Shown: one piece after another, positions 17,480-27,497 of the stretch
Layout: each line of letters opens with the position of its first letter
How positions within the stretch are numbered: the stretch's first letter is position 1
Assembly (NCBI RefSeq): GCF_029215955.1
Contig: NZ_JAEMVA010000006.1
Span: 1-64,000, forward strand
Direction of reading: 5' to 3'
DNA from: Sulfurimonas sp. SAG-AH-194-I05
GTDB taxonomy: Bacteria > Campylobacterota > Campylobacteria > Campylobacterales > Sulfurimonadaceae
Length of the DNA: 64,000 nucleotides
The notes under the pieces: model-generated
Told to the model about the DNA's origin: nothing
Seen by the model: the letters and a program-made list of their open reading frames with translations, nothing else
Database searches by the model: none
Position numbers and translations under genes: made by a program

Positions 17480-19014
17480 AAATTGATGATATATTAATAT
17501 TAGAAAATTCCAAAAAATTAACAGTTTTGTATGTTGAAGATGATGCAGTGCTGAGAGAATCAACCCAAGAACTTTTTGTTACTTTTTTTCAACAAGTGGA
17601 TATTGGCATAGACGGTAAAGATGGTTTACTGCAATACCAAACATACTATGAAAAAATGGGTAGACATTATGATTTAGTTATAACTGATATACAAATGAGT
17701 TCTATGGATGGTCTTGAAATGGCTAGAAAAATGAAGCTCCTCAATTTTGAACAAGTTATTATTATCATTAGTGCTTTTAATGAAGTAAATTATTTACAAG
17801 AGGCAATACGACTTGGTTTAAATGGCTTTTTAACGAAACCTTTAGAATTAAAACAGGTACGAAATGTTTTGTACCAAACTACGCAACTCATCGCAGAGCG
17901 TATTCTTTTAAATGATTATTATAAGCAAATGGAAGAAAATCAAATAGTAGATAATGACAAAATAGATGCGAGTGGATTTAAAAGTGCACAAAATATAGTA
18001 CATGATTTAGAAAAGAATAAAGAAAAAATACTTCACTTATGGATGAAAAAGCCTGTAGTAAAAGAAAGGCTAGATAAATACTTTATTGATAAAGAGTATT
18101 TCCAAGACCATTATGCTACAAATGTAATAGAATACTTTTTGAGTGTTATCAATGGCGAAAATGATCTAGGGGATTGTCCTGTTATTTTTGCTATGTTAGA
18201 TTTTTTTAAACAAAAAAAAATGTTACTAGCAGATATTTTTATGGTTTGTATTCAGTTTAAAAATACATTAACAGAATATATATTAAGCTCGTACACATAC
18301 AATCAAGAAATATACGAAGATATTTCGATTATTTTAGATAGAAATTTTGAAGGTATGATTACTAATTATTTAAAACTTTATAACTCGAGTGATTATGGTA
18401 AAATAAAAAAAGTCACTAAAATGATTGTTTGGGATGAAGATAATTTAGAAGAAAATGTACAAATAAAAGAAGAAGACACTTCATTAATAACAGAAAGTAA
18501 AGAAGAAATTCCTCCTAAGATAATGGGCGAAGATGCTGAAGAAGAGTTAAACTACACCGACTATGTTTTAGAAACAGATGTCTACGAACTACAGGATTTA
18601 GAAGAAGATATTGACACTTTAGCAATCCTAGTTACGCAACATACTGACACAATAGAAACAAGTATAGAATTAGGTGAAAAAATTTATAGATATGGAAGTA
18701 TACTTGCTAATTATCCATTGTTTTCAAAACTAGGTTCTTCTATCAATAAGCTAGGGATCAATCTTGTTGATCATGCGCAATTGTTATTTGATGATAAAGA
18801 AAGAATGTCCAATATTACAGCGCTCATTGAAGGCTTTGTAAATGATCTCATCGTTTGGAGAAAAGAAATTTTTGAGCATAATATTTCAAACCCACACTTT
18901 TTAGATGATTCATTTTTTTCAAACGTAGATACAATAATTATGTTTATAGAGTATGATGAAAATGCAGTTGTTGAAGAGAATGAACTTGATGATGATATGT
19001 TCTTTGATTTTTAA
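17476..19014 (+). CDS. response regulator with uncharacterised output region
   Basis: A 512-residue protein with an N-terminal receiver (about 14-135; acidic pair E21-D22-D23, D71, K121). I do not recognise the rest. Residues about 165-315 are mainly helical, starting NIVHDLEKNKEKILHLWM, and recall globin-like or HD-like sensory bundles without diagnostic residues. A very acidic linker (about 325-360) leads to a second helical domain (about 365-490), and the end is strongly acidic, finishing DDDMFFDF. There is no DNA-binding, GGDEF, EAL or kinase motif. ATGA overlap with the upstream EAL protein implies coupled translation and shared signalling. No histidine kinase is adjacent. Confidence 0.75.
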   Translation: MKIDDILILENSKKLTVLYVEDDAVLRESTQELFVTFFQQVDIGIDGKDGLLQYQTYYEKMGRHYDLVITDIQMSSMDGLEMARKMKLLNFEQVIIIISAFNEVNYLQEAIRLGLNGFLTKPLELKQVRNVLYQTTQLIAERILLNDYYKQMEENQIVDNDKIDASGFKSAQNIVHDLEKNKEKILHLWMKKPVVKERLDKYFIDKEYFQDHYATNVIEYFLSVINGENDLGDCPVIFAMLDFFKQKKMLLADIFMVCIQFKNTLTEYILSSYTYNQEIYEDISIILDRNFEGMITNYLKLYNSSDYGKIKKVTKMIVWDEDNLEENVQIKEEDTSLITESKEEIPPKIMGEDAEEELNYTDYVLETDVYELQDLEEDIDTLAILVTQHTDTIETSIELGEKIYRYGSILANYPLFSKLGSSINKLGINLVDHAQLLFDDKERMSNITALIEGFVNDLIVWRKEIFEHNISNPHFLDDSFFSNVDTIIMFIEYDENAVVEENELDDDMFFDF

Positions 19015-19228
19015 GTTATTTTATAATCTTTTTTCCAAATTTACCCAACAAACAAAATTCTAAATTAAAGCCTAAGCTATTATAATAATTTTAAGTTCTT
19101 TTTAGATATTATCCAAGTAGTGAAATAGACAAAAAATATCATGAATGGTAATGAAATGTTTATTTTAAATTATATTAGTCATGACAAAATTTTTAAATTT
19201 GCCAATAAACAAGACTAAAGGAGAATAT

Positions 19229-19867
19229 ATGCAATTAGGCTTCCTAGTTGATTTGCACCTATGTATGGGTTGTAAAGGGTGTGAAATCGCATGTAAAGTG
19301 GAAAATGAAGTTCCACTTAGTACATGGAGATTACGTGTTAAGTATGTAGATGTAGGGACTTTCCCAGAGACAAAAAGAACTTTTACACCTTTAAGATGTA
19401 ACCACTGTGAAAATGCTCCTTGTGAGAGAATTTGTCCAGTATCTGCACTTCATTATTTGGATAATGGAATTGTAAACATTGATAAAGAAAGATGTATTGG
19501 TTGTGCTGGTTGTGTTATGGCGTGTCCATATGGAGCAATTTATATTGATCCGATTACACAAACTGCAGATAAATGTACATATTGTGCGCACCGTATCGCT
19601 TCATCTATGATGCCAGCATGTGTTGTTGCTTGTCCCGTTGAGGCAAATATCTTTGGTGACTTAGATGATGCAGCATCAAATATTTCTAAATATATTCAAA
19701 GAAATCAATCAAATGTTCAAGTTCGTAAACCAGAAAAAGGTACAAATCCTCATCATTATTATGTAGGTGGTGGCAATGTTTCATTAAATCCTCTTGCATC
19801 ACAGAGAAATGAAGGGCATAACTTATTTGGTAAAATCACGACACTTCCCGTAGGAGGACACCACTAA
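19229..19867 (+). CDS. PsrB-like [4Fe-4S] electron-transfer subunit of molybdoenzyme
   Basis: A 212-residue ferredoxin-like subunit with four cysteine clusters: CMGCKGCEIACK, CNHCENAPCERICP, CIGCAGCVMACP and CTYCAHRIASSMMPACVVACP, enough for four [4Fe-4S] centres. It would carry electrons between the NrfD membrane subunit and the catalytic subunit. I use the ATG at 19229, preceded by AAAGGAGAATAT, instead of the longer frame from 19181, which would put 16 unlikely residues in front. The stop overlaps the next start (TAATG). No signal peptide: it is probably exported in complex with the Tat-targeted large subunit. Confidence 0.92.
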   Translation: MQLGFLVDLHLCMGCKGCEIACKVENEVPLSTWRLRVKYVDVGTFPETKRTFTPLRCNHCENAPCERICPVSALHYLDNGIVNIDKERCIGCAGCVMACPYGAIYIDPITQTADKCTYCAHRIASSMMPACVVACPVEANIFGDLDDAASNISKYIQRNQSNVQVRKPEKGTNPHHYYVGGGNVSLNPLASQRNEGHNLFGKITTLPVGGHH

Positions 19868-20769
19868 TGGCAGCACATGAAATATTAGCAGCTACACAAG
19901 CTGTGGTAACTTTAGATGTAGCACTTCCAGGTACAGTTTGGCCTTGGTTAGTTACAGTTAATATGTGGGCAAAAAGTATTGGTACCGGTGTGATTTTCAT
20001 GCTATTCTTACTTCTTAGAACACATCCAGAATCAGGAAAGCAATTGCGATTTTTAACTGCTGCAACTGCATTTGTATTTATTAATATCTTTTTATTATTT
20101 ACGCTCGCTGACTTGCACCAACCATTTAGAATGTGGCATATATTTTTCCATCCTCATTGGTCTTCTGCAATTACATGGGGCTCATTTATGGCTTCAGCAT
20201 TTTTAGGTTTACTAACACTATTAGTATTTCTTTCATATACTAAAAAAGATGAAACATATGACAAAATATTGTTGTGGACTACTATTTTAGCGATTCCAGT
20301 TACACTTTATACAGCAGCACTTCTTTCACAGTGTACTGCACGTGAGCTATGGCAAATGCCAGCTGAGTCTGCTCAAATGATTCTTGCAGCAACATTGTCA
20401 GGTTCAGCAGCCATGATTCTTTTAGGTGGAAATAAACTTTCATATGAAGCAAAAAAATCTATGGGAGTGATCCTTGGTTTAAGTGCTTTAATGGCGTTTA
20501 TTATTTATATGTCTGAGTATGTATTTGGACCAATGAAAGCAGAAGAAATTGCAGCTACTATTGAGTATATCAAAGGTGATGGACCTTATGCAGTAATGTT
20601 CTGGATAGGTCAGTGGATGACATATATATTACCTATGTTACTTATTGTATTAAGTCGTGCAAGCAAATCTGAATCAATCTTAAAATTAGCAGCTATTTTA
20701 GCGCTAGTGGGTCTATTTATAGTTAAACATGTTTGGCTAATGATTCCACAATTATTACCAATGAGTTAG
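19867..20769 (+). CDS. NrfD/PsrC-type membrane subunit
   Basis: A 300-residue inner-membrane protein with about eight transmembrane segments, matching the NrfD/PsrC family that exchanges electrons with menaquinone. GTVWPWLVTVNMWAKSIGTG near 22-41 is the conserved N-terminal region, and DLHQPFRMWHIFFHPHWSSAITWGS near 77-102 is the loop and helix typical of the family. No haem-binding motifs are expected. It sits between the FeS and molybdenum subunits, overlapping the first by one base and 13 bases from the second. Confidence 0.9.
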   Translation: MAAHEILAATQAVVTLDVALPGTVWPWLVTVNMWAKSIGTGVIFMLFLLLRTHPESGKQLRFLTAATAFVFINIFLLFTLADLHQPFRMWHIFFHPHWSSAITWGSFMASAFLGLLTLLVFLSYTKKDETYDKILLWTTILAIPVTLYTAALLSQCTARELWQMPAESAQMILAATLSGSAAMILLGGNKLSYEAKKSMGVILGLSALMAFIIYMSEYVFGPMKAEEIAATIEYIKGDGPYAVMFWIGQWMTYILPMLLIVLSRASKSESILKLAAILALVGLFIVKHVWLMIPQLLPMS

Positions 20770-20782
20770 GGAGAAATATTTA

Positions 20783-23700
20783 ATGTATTTACAAAGTAGA
20801 AGAACATTTTTAAAAGGTGCTGCATTTACAGTTGCAGGTGCCGCTATCGCTAAGGGTGTATTTACAGCTGATGCTATGGCAGAATCTGTTAAACAAAGCA
20901 AATTTACAGACACACCAGACTCATTAGCATTCTATCCTCCAATGGAAGAATGGGATGATTTTAAAGAGTTAGATGGTGATGACTGGAAACGTGGTGGTAT
21001 AGAGCGCAAAGGTGTCCGTTCAGAAGATAATCCTGATGGAATAGAAGTAAATGATTTTATGATCATTCCTACAGCATGTTCTAACTGTGAGGCATCATGT
21101 GGTTTAACAGCTTGGGTTGATAAGAAAACTTTTACAGTTAAAAAGTATATGGGTAATCCTCTTCATGCAGGTTCTCGTGGACGTAACTGTGCAAAAGGTT
21201 ATGCAACACAATCACAAATGTATGATCCAGATAGAATAGCATTCCCTCTTAAACGTGCTCCAGGTTCTGCTCGTGGTGAAGGGAAATGGATTCGTACTAC
21301 TTGGGACGAAGCTATGACTACTATCGGTAACAAGATGCATGATGCTATGAAAGATGGCGACGAGTTATCTAAAAAATCATGTATGTTTCATGTTGGACGT
21401 CCAAATGAGAATGGTTTTACTGGTAAAGTTTGGCATACTCTTGGTCAAGATTGTTTCAACTCACATACAAATATTTGTTCATCTGGTGGTCGTACTCCGA
21501 CAATTCAGTGGTCAAATGATGATAGATCTTCACCAGATTGGGCAAATGCGAAATTAATTTTCCTTAACTCTTCACATGCTGCGGATGCTGGTCACTACTT
21601 CCAACAAGCTGCTGGGCATATCGCTGATGCAAGAGCGAAGGGTGCTAAACTTGTAGTTATGGATCCTCGTATGTCTAACTCTGCTGGTATGGCGGACCTT
21701 TGGATTGCTGCATGGCCTGGTACTGAAGCTGCTATTTACTTATACCTATGTCAACGTATGTTAAACGAAGGTAAGGTAAATAAAGCATTTGTTAAAAAAT
21801 GGTTTAACTGGGAAGTAATGATGGATAATACTAATTATCTTGAATTCATGGTAAAAGAAGGTTATATCTCTGCTGTTCCTACTGAGAAAACTTTTGATGC
21901 TTACATGGGTATGCTAAAAGAACTTTATAATCCGTATACTTTAGAATATGCTGTTAAAGAAACACATGTTCCTGCGTATAAATTAGAGCAATTATACGAC
22001 ATGGTTATTTGGGCTGAAACTTCAATTTCATCGTACTTCTGGCGTGCTGCTGCTGCTGGAAATCGTGGTGGTTGGACTTCTGGAAGAACAGGTTTTCTTA
22101 TGCTTGGTCTTCGTGGAGCAATTGGTCCAGAGGGTGGAACATTCTTCCATCACTGGCATGTAATTTCTGTTGCTGGTAAAGGTGGTTCTTCGACTGTTGG
22201 TCAGGGTGCACGTGGTTCAAACGTTCCTAAAATCGATATTTATAACGAACTTTCATTCCCACCAGAATGGCCATTATCATCATATGAAATGTCTTTCTTG
22301 CTTCCACATTTACTTGCAGATACTGAATGGCAAGATAAATGGATAGCAAAGGGTCTTAATGTACCTAAAAAGCTTTCTGTTTGGATTCCTCGTATGTATA
22401 ACCCAGTTTGGATTAACCCAGATGGTTTTAGATGGATTGAAACGATTAAAGATGAGTCTAAAATGGAACTTACATTTAACTTATCACCAACGTGGTCTGA
22501 GACGAACTGGTATGTAGATTATATTTTACCAGTTGGTTTAGCTGGAGAGAGACACGATCAACATTCTGAAGCTACTATGCCTGCACGTTGGACGTCATTC
22601 CGTCAACCTGTTATGCGTGTTGCCTTAGAAAAAATGGGATGGAAACCAAACAATCCAGCTCGTGCTACTCTTGAAGCGCATATTAAAGCTGGTCTTGGTG
22701 AAGTTTGGGAAGAAAATGAGTTCTGGTTTGACATGTGTGTTAATTATATTGACCCTAAGGGTGATTTATTTATTGATGATGCTAAAACTAAAACTGTTCA
22801 TTCCATGTGGGAATCTAAAAAAACTCCAGGTACTCCAGTTACTATTGCTGAGTGGTATGATGCAGCATTTGGTGATAACTTACCGAACTTGAAAAAAACT
22901 GCAACTGAAGATGCTAGATACAAAGATGCTGAATTCCCAGTATACGAGTATATGAGAGATCACGGTGCTTGGATGGAAGAAAACCATATTTATTCTCCAC
23001 AAGAAAGACCAGTTGAATTTGATGGTGAGCACCTTATTGCCCATGGTCACAAGTATAAAAAAGAAGAACTTACTAAAAATGAAACAACGGGTGTAATTTA
23101 TGCTAAAGATCATCATGGTGATGGGAAGTATAAAGACGACTTAAAACCTGTCGCTATCGAAATAGATGGTGAGATTATGGAAGGTTTTGCTACGCTTGAT
23201 AAAAAACTAGACTTTTTCTGTGATTGGTTAGCTGATGATTGGAAATGGCCAGAATATGCTGTTCCAATTTACCCAAGAAGTGAAGAAGAAAAGAAAAAAA
23301 TGGTTCATATTACATCGCATGTAAATCACATGTATATGGAAAAAGAAAAAAATGAGTACGCGCTAAATACTGTTTTTCGTTTACCATATAATATTCATAC
23401 GCGTTCTGCTAATAGTAAGCACCTTATGGAAATTTCTCAAAATCATGACCCTATTTGGATTTCAACTCCAGATGCTGCACGTCAAGGTCTTAAACGTGGT
23501 GATGCGATTCGTGTAAGAATCGTAGATACTGTAAAAAAAGATGCAAATGGTAATGATATGGAATCAGGTTACTTTGTAGCTATGGCAGTGCCAACTGAAG
23601 GAATTTTACCTGGTACTCTAGCATGTTCTCATCATGGTGGAAGATGGAAACTAGTTAACTCTGTTTCAGTTCCAAATGGTGTGACCGATGGTAAAGTTAC

Positions 23701-24241
23701 TTCTCAACCTATTAAACGTGACATGAACGACCCTAAATTTATGGCACACTCTCCGGAGAATGTTGGTAAAGAAGGTGCGCAAATTACAATTGAAGATTAT
23801 GATGGTACATCAGGAATAAATAGTTATGGTGTTCCAACAGCTGAGCTTCAAATGGATGGTAAGGTTGGTAAACTGAAGTATACACAAGGTATTGTTCCTT
23901 TTCATGCTGATAGATTTGCTGATTACAACAAAGATAGTGGAAATATTTGGTGGGATGGTCTGAGTGGTTCATGGCAAAATGCTGTAGCTGCTGTTCATCC
24001 TGACCCGATTTCTGGTATGCATTGTTGGCATCAAAAAGTTATAGTAGAACCTGCGCAACCAGGTGATAAAATTGGTGACATTTATGTTAACTATGAAAAT
24101 AACTTTGAAATTTACAAAGGTTGGAGAGATGATTTAACGCGTGGTCTTGATGAAAATTCAACCAAACGTCGTCCTCAACATATTAAACGTCCTTGGGTTC
24201 CATTATCAAGTAAAGCGTATAGAGTAAACATTAAAAAGTAA
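20783..24241 (+). CDS. Tat-exported molybdopterin oxidoreductase, PsrA/TtrA/SoeA-like
   Basis: Catalytic subunit of 1152 residues from the DMSO reductase superfamily, acting in the periplasm. The Tat signal is SRRTFLKG at 5-12 with a hydrophobic stretch to about 30. The N-terminal [4Fe-4S] ligands are C99, C102, C106 and C136. HTNICSSGG around 229-236 lies where the molybdenum ligand is expected, C232 being the candidate. The C-terminal molydopterin-binding domain begins near 870 and includes LKRGDAIRVRI. Typical PsrA/PhsA proteins are about 750 residues, so this is unusually large, with extra sequence around 650-850. Polysulfide, thiosulfate, tetrathionate, arsenate or sulfite are possible substrates. 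No TorD-like chaperone is adjacent. Confidence 0.85.
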   Translation: MYLQSRRTFLKGAAFTVAGAAIAKGVFTADAMAESVKQSKFTDTPDSLAFYPPMEEWDDFKELDGDDWKRGGIERKGVRSEDNPDGIEVNDFMIIPTACSNCEASCGLTAWVDKKTFTVKKYMGNPLHAGSRGRNCAKGYATQSQMYDPDRIAFPLKRAPGSARGEGKWIRTTWDEAMTTIGNKMHDAMKDGDELSKKSCMFHVGRPNENGFTGKVWHTLGQDCFNSHTNICSSGGRTPTIQWSNDDRSSPDWANAKLIFLNSSHAADAGHYFQQAAGHIADARAKGAKLVVMDPRMSNSAGMADLWIAAWPGTEAAIYLYLCQRMLNEGKVNKAFVKKWFNWEVMMDNTNYLEFMVKEGYISAVPTEKTFDAYMGMLKELYNPYTLEYAVKETHVPAYKLEQLYDMVIWAETSISSYFWRAAAAGNRGGWTSGRTGFLMLGLRGAIGPEGGTFFHHWHVISVAGKGGSSTVGQGARGSNVPKIDIYNELSFPPEWPLSSYEMSFLLPHLLADTEWQDKWIAKGLNVPKKLSVWIPRMYNPVWINPDGFRWIETIKDESKMELTFNLSPTWSETNWYVDYILPVGLAGERHDQHSEATMPARWTSFRQPVMRVALEKMGWKPNNPARATLEAHIKAGLGEVWEENEFWFDMCVNYIDPKGDLFIDDAKTKTVHSMWESKKTPGTPVTIAEWYDAAFGDNLPNLKKTATEDARYKDAEFPVYEYMRDHGAWMEENHIYSPQERPVEFDGEHLIAHGHKYKKEELTKNETTGVIYAKDHHGDGKYKDDLKPVAIEIDGEIMEGFATLDKKLDFFCDWLADDWKWPEYAVPIYPRSEEEKKKMVHITSHVNHMYMEKEKNEYALNTVFRLPYNIHTRSANSKHLMEISQNHDPIWISTPDAARQGLKRGDAIRVRIVDTVKKDANGNDMESGYFVAMAVPTEGILPGTLACSHHGGRWKLVNSVSVPNGVTDGKVTSQPIKRDMNDPKFMAHSPENVGKEGAQITIEDYDGTSGINSYGVPTAELQMDGKVGKLKYTQGIVPFHADRFADYNKDSGNIWWDGLSGSWQNAVAAVHPDPISGMHCWHQKVIVEPAQPGDKIGDIYVNYENNFEIYKGWRDDLTRGLDENSTKRRPQHIKRPWVPLSSKAYRVNIKK

Positions 24242-24260
24242 TTCGTACTTTTTAATACAT

Positions 24261-24289
24261 CGTAGCATGTGGTTTTTCCACATGGTACG
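24261..24289 (+). terminator. hairpin after the molybdoenzyme operon
   Basis: CATGTGG and CCACATG pair over a TTTTT loop and the stem continues by four further pairs after one mismatch. It lies between convergent genes. No T-run follows on either strand, so termination efficiency is uncertain. Confidence 0.5.
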
Positions 24290-24305
24290 ACTTCTCAAAT
24301 GGATT

Positions 24306-24803
24306 TTAAAGTGAAGCCCACCACATTCTTAGAAATAATCCCCATGTACTGGTATAACCAACATCACTAAAGACTAACTTTTTGTTTTTATCATAAATAA
24401 GCGTAGTTGGGAAAACAGCTACTTTAAAGTTTGCGCTGATAAAACCTGTTTGGTCATTAACTACATTATAGTCGTATCCATTTGCTTTAAGCCAGTTGTT
24501 TATGTCACTATTAGAACCTGATTTTACAGCTATTGTAAGTACTTCATAGCTTTTTGAGAGGGTTTGTATGTTTGATGCTTCTACTTTACATGTAGGACAC
24601 CATATAGCCCATATATGAACTAATGTAGGTCGGTCATTCTTTAGAGAATAATTTTCATTGTTTGTGAGATAAATATCGGCTAAACTCAAATCAGCATTAT
24701 TAAGTCCATGACTTTTATATAAGCTCAGAGCATTTGCAAAGATGGTTATTATAACAATAAATAGAATGATTTCTTTTACGTAATACTTTAGTTTTTTTAC
24801 CAT
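24306..24803 (-). CDS. membrane-anchored TlpA/ScsD-like thioredoxin
   Basis: A 165-residue protein with an N-terminal membrane anchor (about 12-28) followed by a periplasmic thioredoxin fold. The active site is CPTC in WAIWCPTCKVEA, and VFPTT is the cis-Pro loop. This is the TlpA/ScsD layout used in cytochrome maturation or thiol homeostasis. It ends convergent to the molybdoenzyme operon and may not be co-regulated with it. It has its own start preceded by TTCTCATGG; the gene is alone between the operon and dnaK. Confidence 0.85.
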   Translation of the reverse strand: MVKKLKYYVKEIILFIVIITIFANALSLYKSHGLNNADLSLADIYLTNNENYSLKNDRPTLVHIWAIWCPTCKVEASNIQTLSKSYEVLTIAVKSGSNSDINNWLKANGYDYNVVNDQTGFISANFKVAVFPTTLIYDKNKKLVFSDVGYTSTWGLFLRMWWASL

Positions 24804-24873
24804 GAGAATTCCAATTATATTTAAGATGTATAATTATAGTGAAATTTGGATTTTGAAAGTGAAAGAGGGTGGT

Positions 24874-24900
24874 TTTCCACATGCTAAGAGCATGTGGAAA
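24874..24900 (-). terminator. hairpin downstream of dnaK
   Basis: An 11-bp perfect stem (TTTCCACATGC / GCATGTGGAAA) with a 5-base loop lies 20 bases after the dnaK stop. The stem includes the same 10-bp arms as the hairpin after ahpC. No T-run follows, so it may protect the 3' end rather than terminate. Confidence 0.55.
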
Positions 24901-24919
24901 GTAAAATAATAGAGTTACA

Positions 24920-26815
24920 TTACTCTATTTCTGCATCGATAACATCTTCATCTTTTTTCTTCTTTTTTGCATCAGCTTCAGCAGCCTCAGCAGCTTCTGG
25001 ATTTTCTTTTTGTTTGTACATCTCTTCAGCCATTTTATGTGCAGCTTCAGTTAATGCTTTAACTTTTTCTTCTATCATCTCTTTTGTTGCAGATTCATCT
25101 TTTAGAATATCTTTAAGTTCAGTTGCAGCCGTTTCTATTTTAGCTTTTTCTTCTGCTTCAAGTTTCTCACCCATCTCCTCTACAGACTTTTCAGTTTGAG
25201 CGATAAGAGCGTCTGCTTGGTTTCTTAAGTCAACAAGAGCCTTTCTTTCTTCATCAGCAGCTTTGTTTTCTTCTGCATCTTGAACCATTTTATTGATTTC
25301 TTCTTCACTGAGTCCAGATGATCCAGAAATAGTGATTGACTGAGACTTACCAGTCCCTTTATCAGTTGAAGAAACAGTTAATATTCCATTTGCATCAATG
25401 TCAAAAGTTACTTCAATTTGAGGTACACCTCTTGGTGCTGCTGGAATATCTCCAAGTTCAAATAAACCTAATGATTTGTTATCTTTAGCAAACTCACGTT
25501 CACCTTGACCAACACTAATTGATACAGCTGGTTGGTTGTCTTCAGCAGTTGAGAATACTTGAGATTTTTTAACAGGAATCGTAGTTCCTTTTTCAATTAT
25601 TTTCGTCATAACTCCACCAAGAGTTTCGATTCCAAGTGATAAAGGAGTTACATCAAGAAGTAAAACATCTTTAACATCACCGCGTAAAACACCACCTTGA
25701 ATAGCAGCACCCGCAGCTACAACTTCATCAGGGTTAACACTTTTGTTTAAGTCTTTTCCACCGAAGAATTTAGAAACAGCTTCTTGCGCCATTGGAACAC
25801 GAGTCGATCCACCAACCATGATAATTTCTTTGATTTCATTGTTTTCTAAATCAGATTCTTTCATTGCAACTTTGATATGGTCAATAGTTTCTTCAACTAA
25901 ATCTGCAATCATAGCTTCAAATTTAGCACGTGTAAGTTTTACAACTAAATGCTGTGGTCCAGCTTCAGTCATTGTGATAAATGGTAAGTTGATTTCAGTC
26001 TCAGTTGCTGAACTTAATTCTTTTTTAGCATTTTCAGCTGAATCTTTAAGTCTTTGAAGTGCCATTTTATCGTTTTTAAGCTCAATTCCGTGTGATGATT
26101 TGAATTCATCATTTAAGAAATCAACAATTTTGTTGTCAAAGTCATCACCACCTAGGAATGCATTCCCATCAGTTGAAAGAACTTCAAAAGTACCATCAGA
26201 GATTTCAAGTGTTGTAACATCAAATGTTCCACCACCAAGGTCATAAACAAGTACGTTTTCTTCAGTTTTAGAGTCAAGACCATAAGCAAGTGCAGATGCA
26301 GTTGGCTCATTGATAATTCTTAAAACATTAAGACCTGCGATTGTTCCAGCATCTTTAGTTGCTTTTCTTTGGCTATCGTTAAAGTAAGCAGGTACTGTAA
26401 TAACAGCGTCAGTTACAGTTGAACCGATATACGCTTCAGCATCTTCTTTTAGTTTCACAAGAATTTTTGCAGAAATTTCTTGTGGAGTGTAGATTTTACC
26501 TGCTACATCAACACATGCTGCACCATCTTTGTCAACTATATTATAAGTAACTTTATCATGCGCAGCTTTTGCATTTTCTTCGTTCATCATAAGACCCATA
26601 ATTCTCTTAATAGAAGAAATCGTTTTTTCAGGGTTTGTGATTGCTTGACGTTTTGCAGGATCACCTACTAGAACATCACCTTTATCTGTAAATGCTACAA
26701 CTGATGGAGTTGTATTCTTACCTTCTGCATTAGGGATGATTTTCGCTTCACCACCCTCATAAACTGCAACACATGAATTTGTAGTACCTAAATCTATTCC
26801 TATAACTTTACTCAT
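24920..26815 (-). CDS. dnaK: chaperone protein DnaK
   Basis: Hsp70 chaperone of 631 residues working with GrpE and DnaJ in protein folding. It starts [22 protein letters not shown], contains the ATPase signatures [17 protein letters not shown] and [12 protein letters not shown], the linker [19 protein letters not shown], a substrate-binding domain to about 540 and a helical lid. The C terminus is lysine-rich then [10 protein letters not shown], a variant of the usual EEVKD-type end. grpE lies 41 bases upstream; the pair is one transcription unit. dnaJ is not in this window. Confidence 0.98.
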   Translation of the reverse strand: MSKVIGIDLGTTNSCVAVYEGGEAKIIPNAEGKNTTPSVVAFTDKGDVLVGDPAKRQAITNPEKTISSIKRIMGLMMNEENAKAAHDKVTYNIVDKDGAACVDVAGKIYTPQEISAKILVKLKEDAEAYIGSTVTDAVITVPAYFNDSQRKATKDAGTIAGLNVLRIINEPTASALAYGLDSKTEENVLVYDLGGGTFDVTTLEISDGTFEVLSTDGNAFLGGDDFDNKIVDFLNDEFKSSHGIELKNDKMALQRLKDSAENAKKELSSATETEINLPFITMTEAGPQHLVVKLTRAKFEAMIADLVEETIDHIKVAMKESDLENNEIKEIIMVGGSTRVPMAQEAVSKFFGGKDLNKSVNPDEVVAAGAAIQGGVLRGDVKDVLLLDVTPLSLGIETLGGVMTKIIEKGTTIPVKKSQVFSTAEDNQPAVSISVGQGEREFAKDNKSLGLFELGDIPAAPRGVPQIEVTFDIDANGILTVSSTDKGTGKSQSITISGSSGLSEEEINKMVQDAEENKAADEERKALVDLRNQADALIAQTEKSVEEMGEKLEAEEKAKIETAATELKDILKDESATKEMIEEKVKALTEAAHKMAEEMYKQKENPEAAEAAEADAKKKKKDEDVIDAEIE

Positions 26816-26856
26816 ATTATTTTCCTTATTTAATTTATATTTATTTGTTTTGCGAA

Positions 26857-27402
26857 CTAATTCGCTACGATTACCATCGCTTCACGTAATGGTCTGCTTT
26901 TATATTTATAACCAGTTTGAAAAGTTTGTACGATTTGTCCTGATTCTACTGTATCGCTATCCATTGTTTGGATTGCGTTGTGAATATTTGGATCAAATGG
27001 TTCATCATGTGGAACTAAAGATACCCCATGTTTTTCTAACTGCGTAAGAAATGACTTATGTGTAAGTTCTATTCCTTCTTTGAGTTTATCAAAAAGTTCT
27101 GCTTTGTCTGCATCACCTTCTACTGACTTCATAGCACCATCAAGTGCATCAAGAACAGGAATCATATCTTTGGCAAATTTTTCGTTTGCATATTCTACCG
27201 CTGTATATTTTTCACGTTCTAATCTTTTTTTGATGTTATCAAAATCAGCGTGTACGCGTGCATACTTATCTTTTAGAGCTATTAATTCTTCTTGTAAAAG
27301 ATCGAACTCATTCTCTACTGCTTCAGCCTCAGCTTCAGCTTCTTCGTTTGTTGTTTCCTCTTCATTTGTTTGAGGTTCTTCTTGTATTTCATCTTTTGAC
27401 AT
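26857..27402 (-). CDS. grpE: nucleotide exchange factor GrpE
   Basis: A 181-residue DnaK nucleotide exchange factor. The first 40 residues are acidic and Glu-rich, followed by a long coiled coil (about 40-95) with [18 protein letters not shown], and the beta-rich C-terminal domain with the family pattern GVSLV...FDPNIHNAI and [20 protein letters not shown]. In many Campylobacterota hrcA precedes grpE; here the upstream neighbour is a divergent AsmA-like gene, so hrcA is missing from this locus. A consensus promoter and a HAIR-like operator lie upstream. Confidence 0.96.
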   Translation of the reverse strand: MSKDEIQEEPQTNEEETTNEEAEAEAEAVENEFDLLQEELIALKDKYARVHADFDNIKKRLEREKYTAVEYANEKFAKDMIPVLDALDGAMKSVEGDADKAELFDKLKEGIELTHKSFLTQLEKHGVSLVPHDEPFDPNIHNAIQTMDSDTVESGQIVQTFQTGYKYKSRPLREAMVIVAN

Positions 27403-27439
27403 AATTGTTTAATGACTCCTATTTATAAAAGATAACAAC

Positions 27440-27468
27440 ATTATACATATTGAGTGTAACAATGTCAA
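27440..27468 (-). promoter_or_regulatory. consensus sigma70 promoter of grpE-dnaK
   Basis: On the minus strand TTGACA (27468-27463) and TATAAT (27445-27440) are separated by exactly 17 bases. Full -35 boxes are rare in Campylobacterota, so this should be a strong promoter. The -10 lies 37 bases before the grpE start. Confidence 0.85.
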
Positions 27469-27497
27469 GTATTAGTTTAGTTAAATAATTTAGATAA

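Noticed and set aside
19181-19228. Longer N terminus for the FeS subunit
   Set aside because: ATG 19229 has a strong ribosome site and gives the standard family start; the extension has neither.
24894-25199. Plus-strand Ser/Ala-rich frame of 101 codons opposite dnaK
   Set aside because: A mirror of the Glu/Lys-rich dnaK lid codons; no start signal or independent composition.
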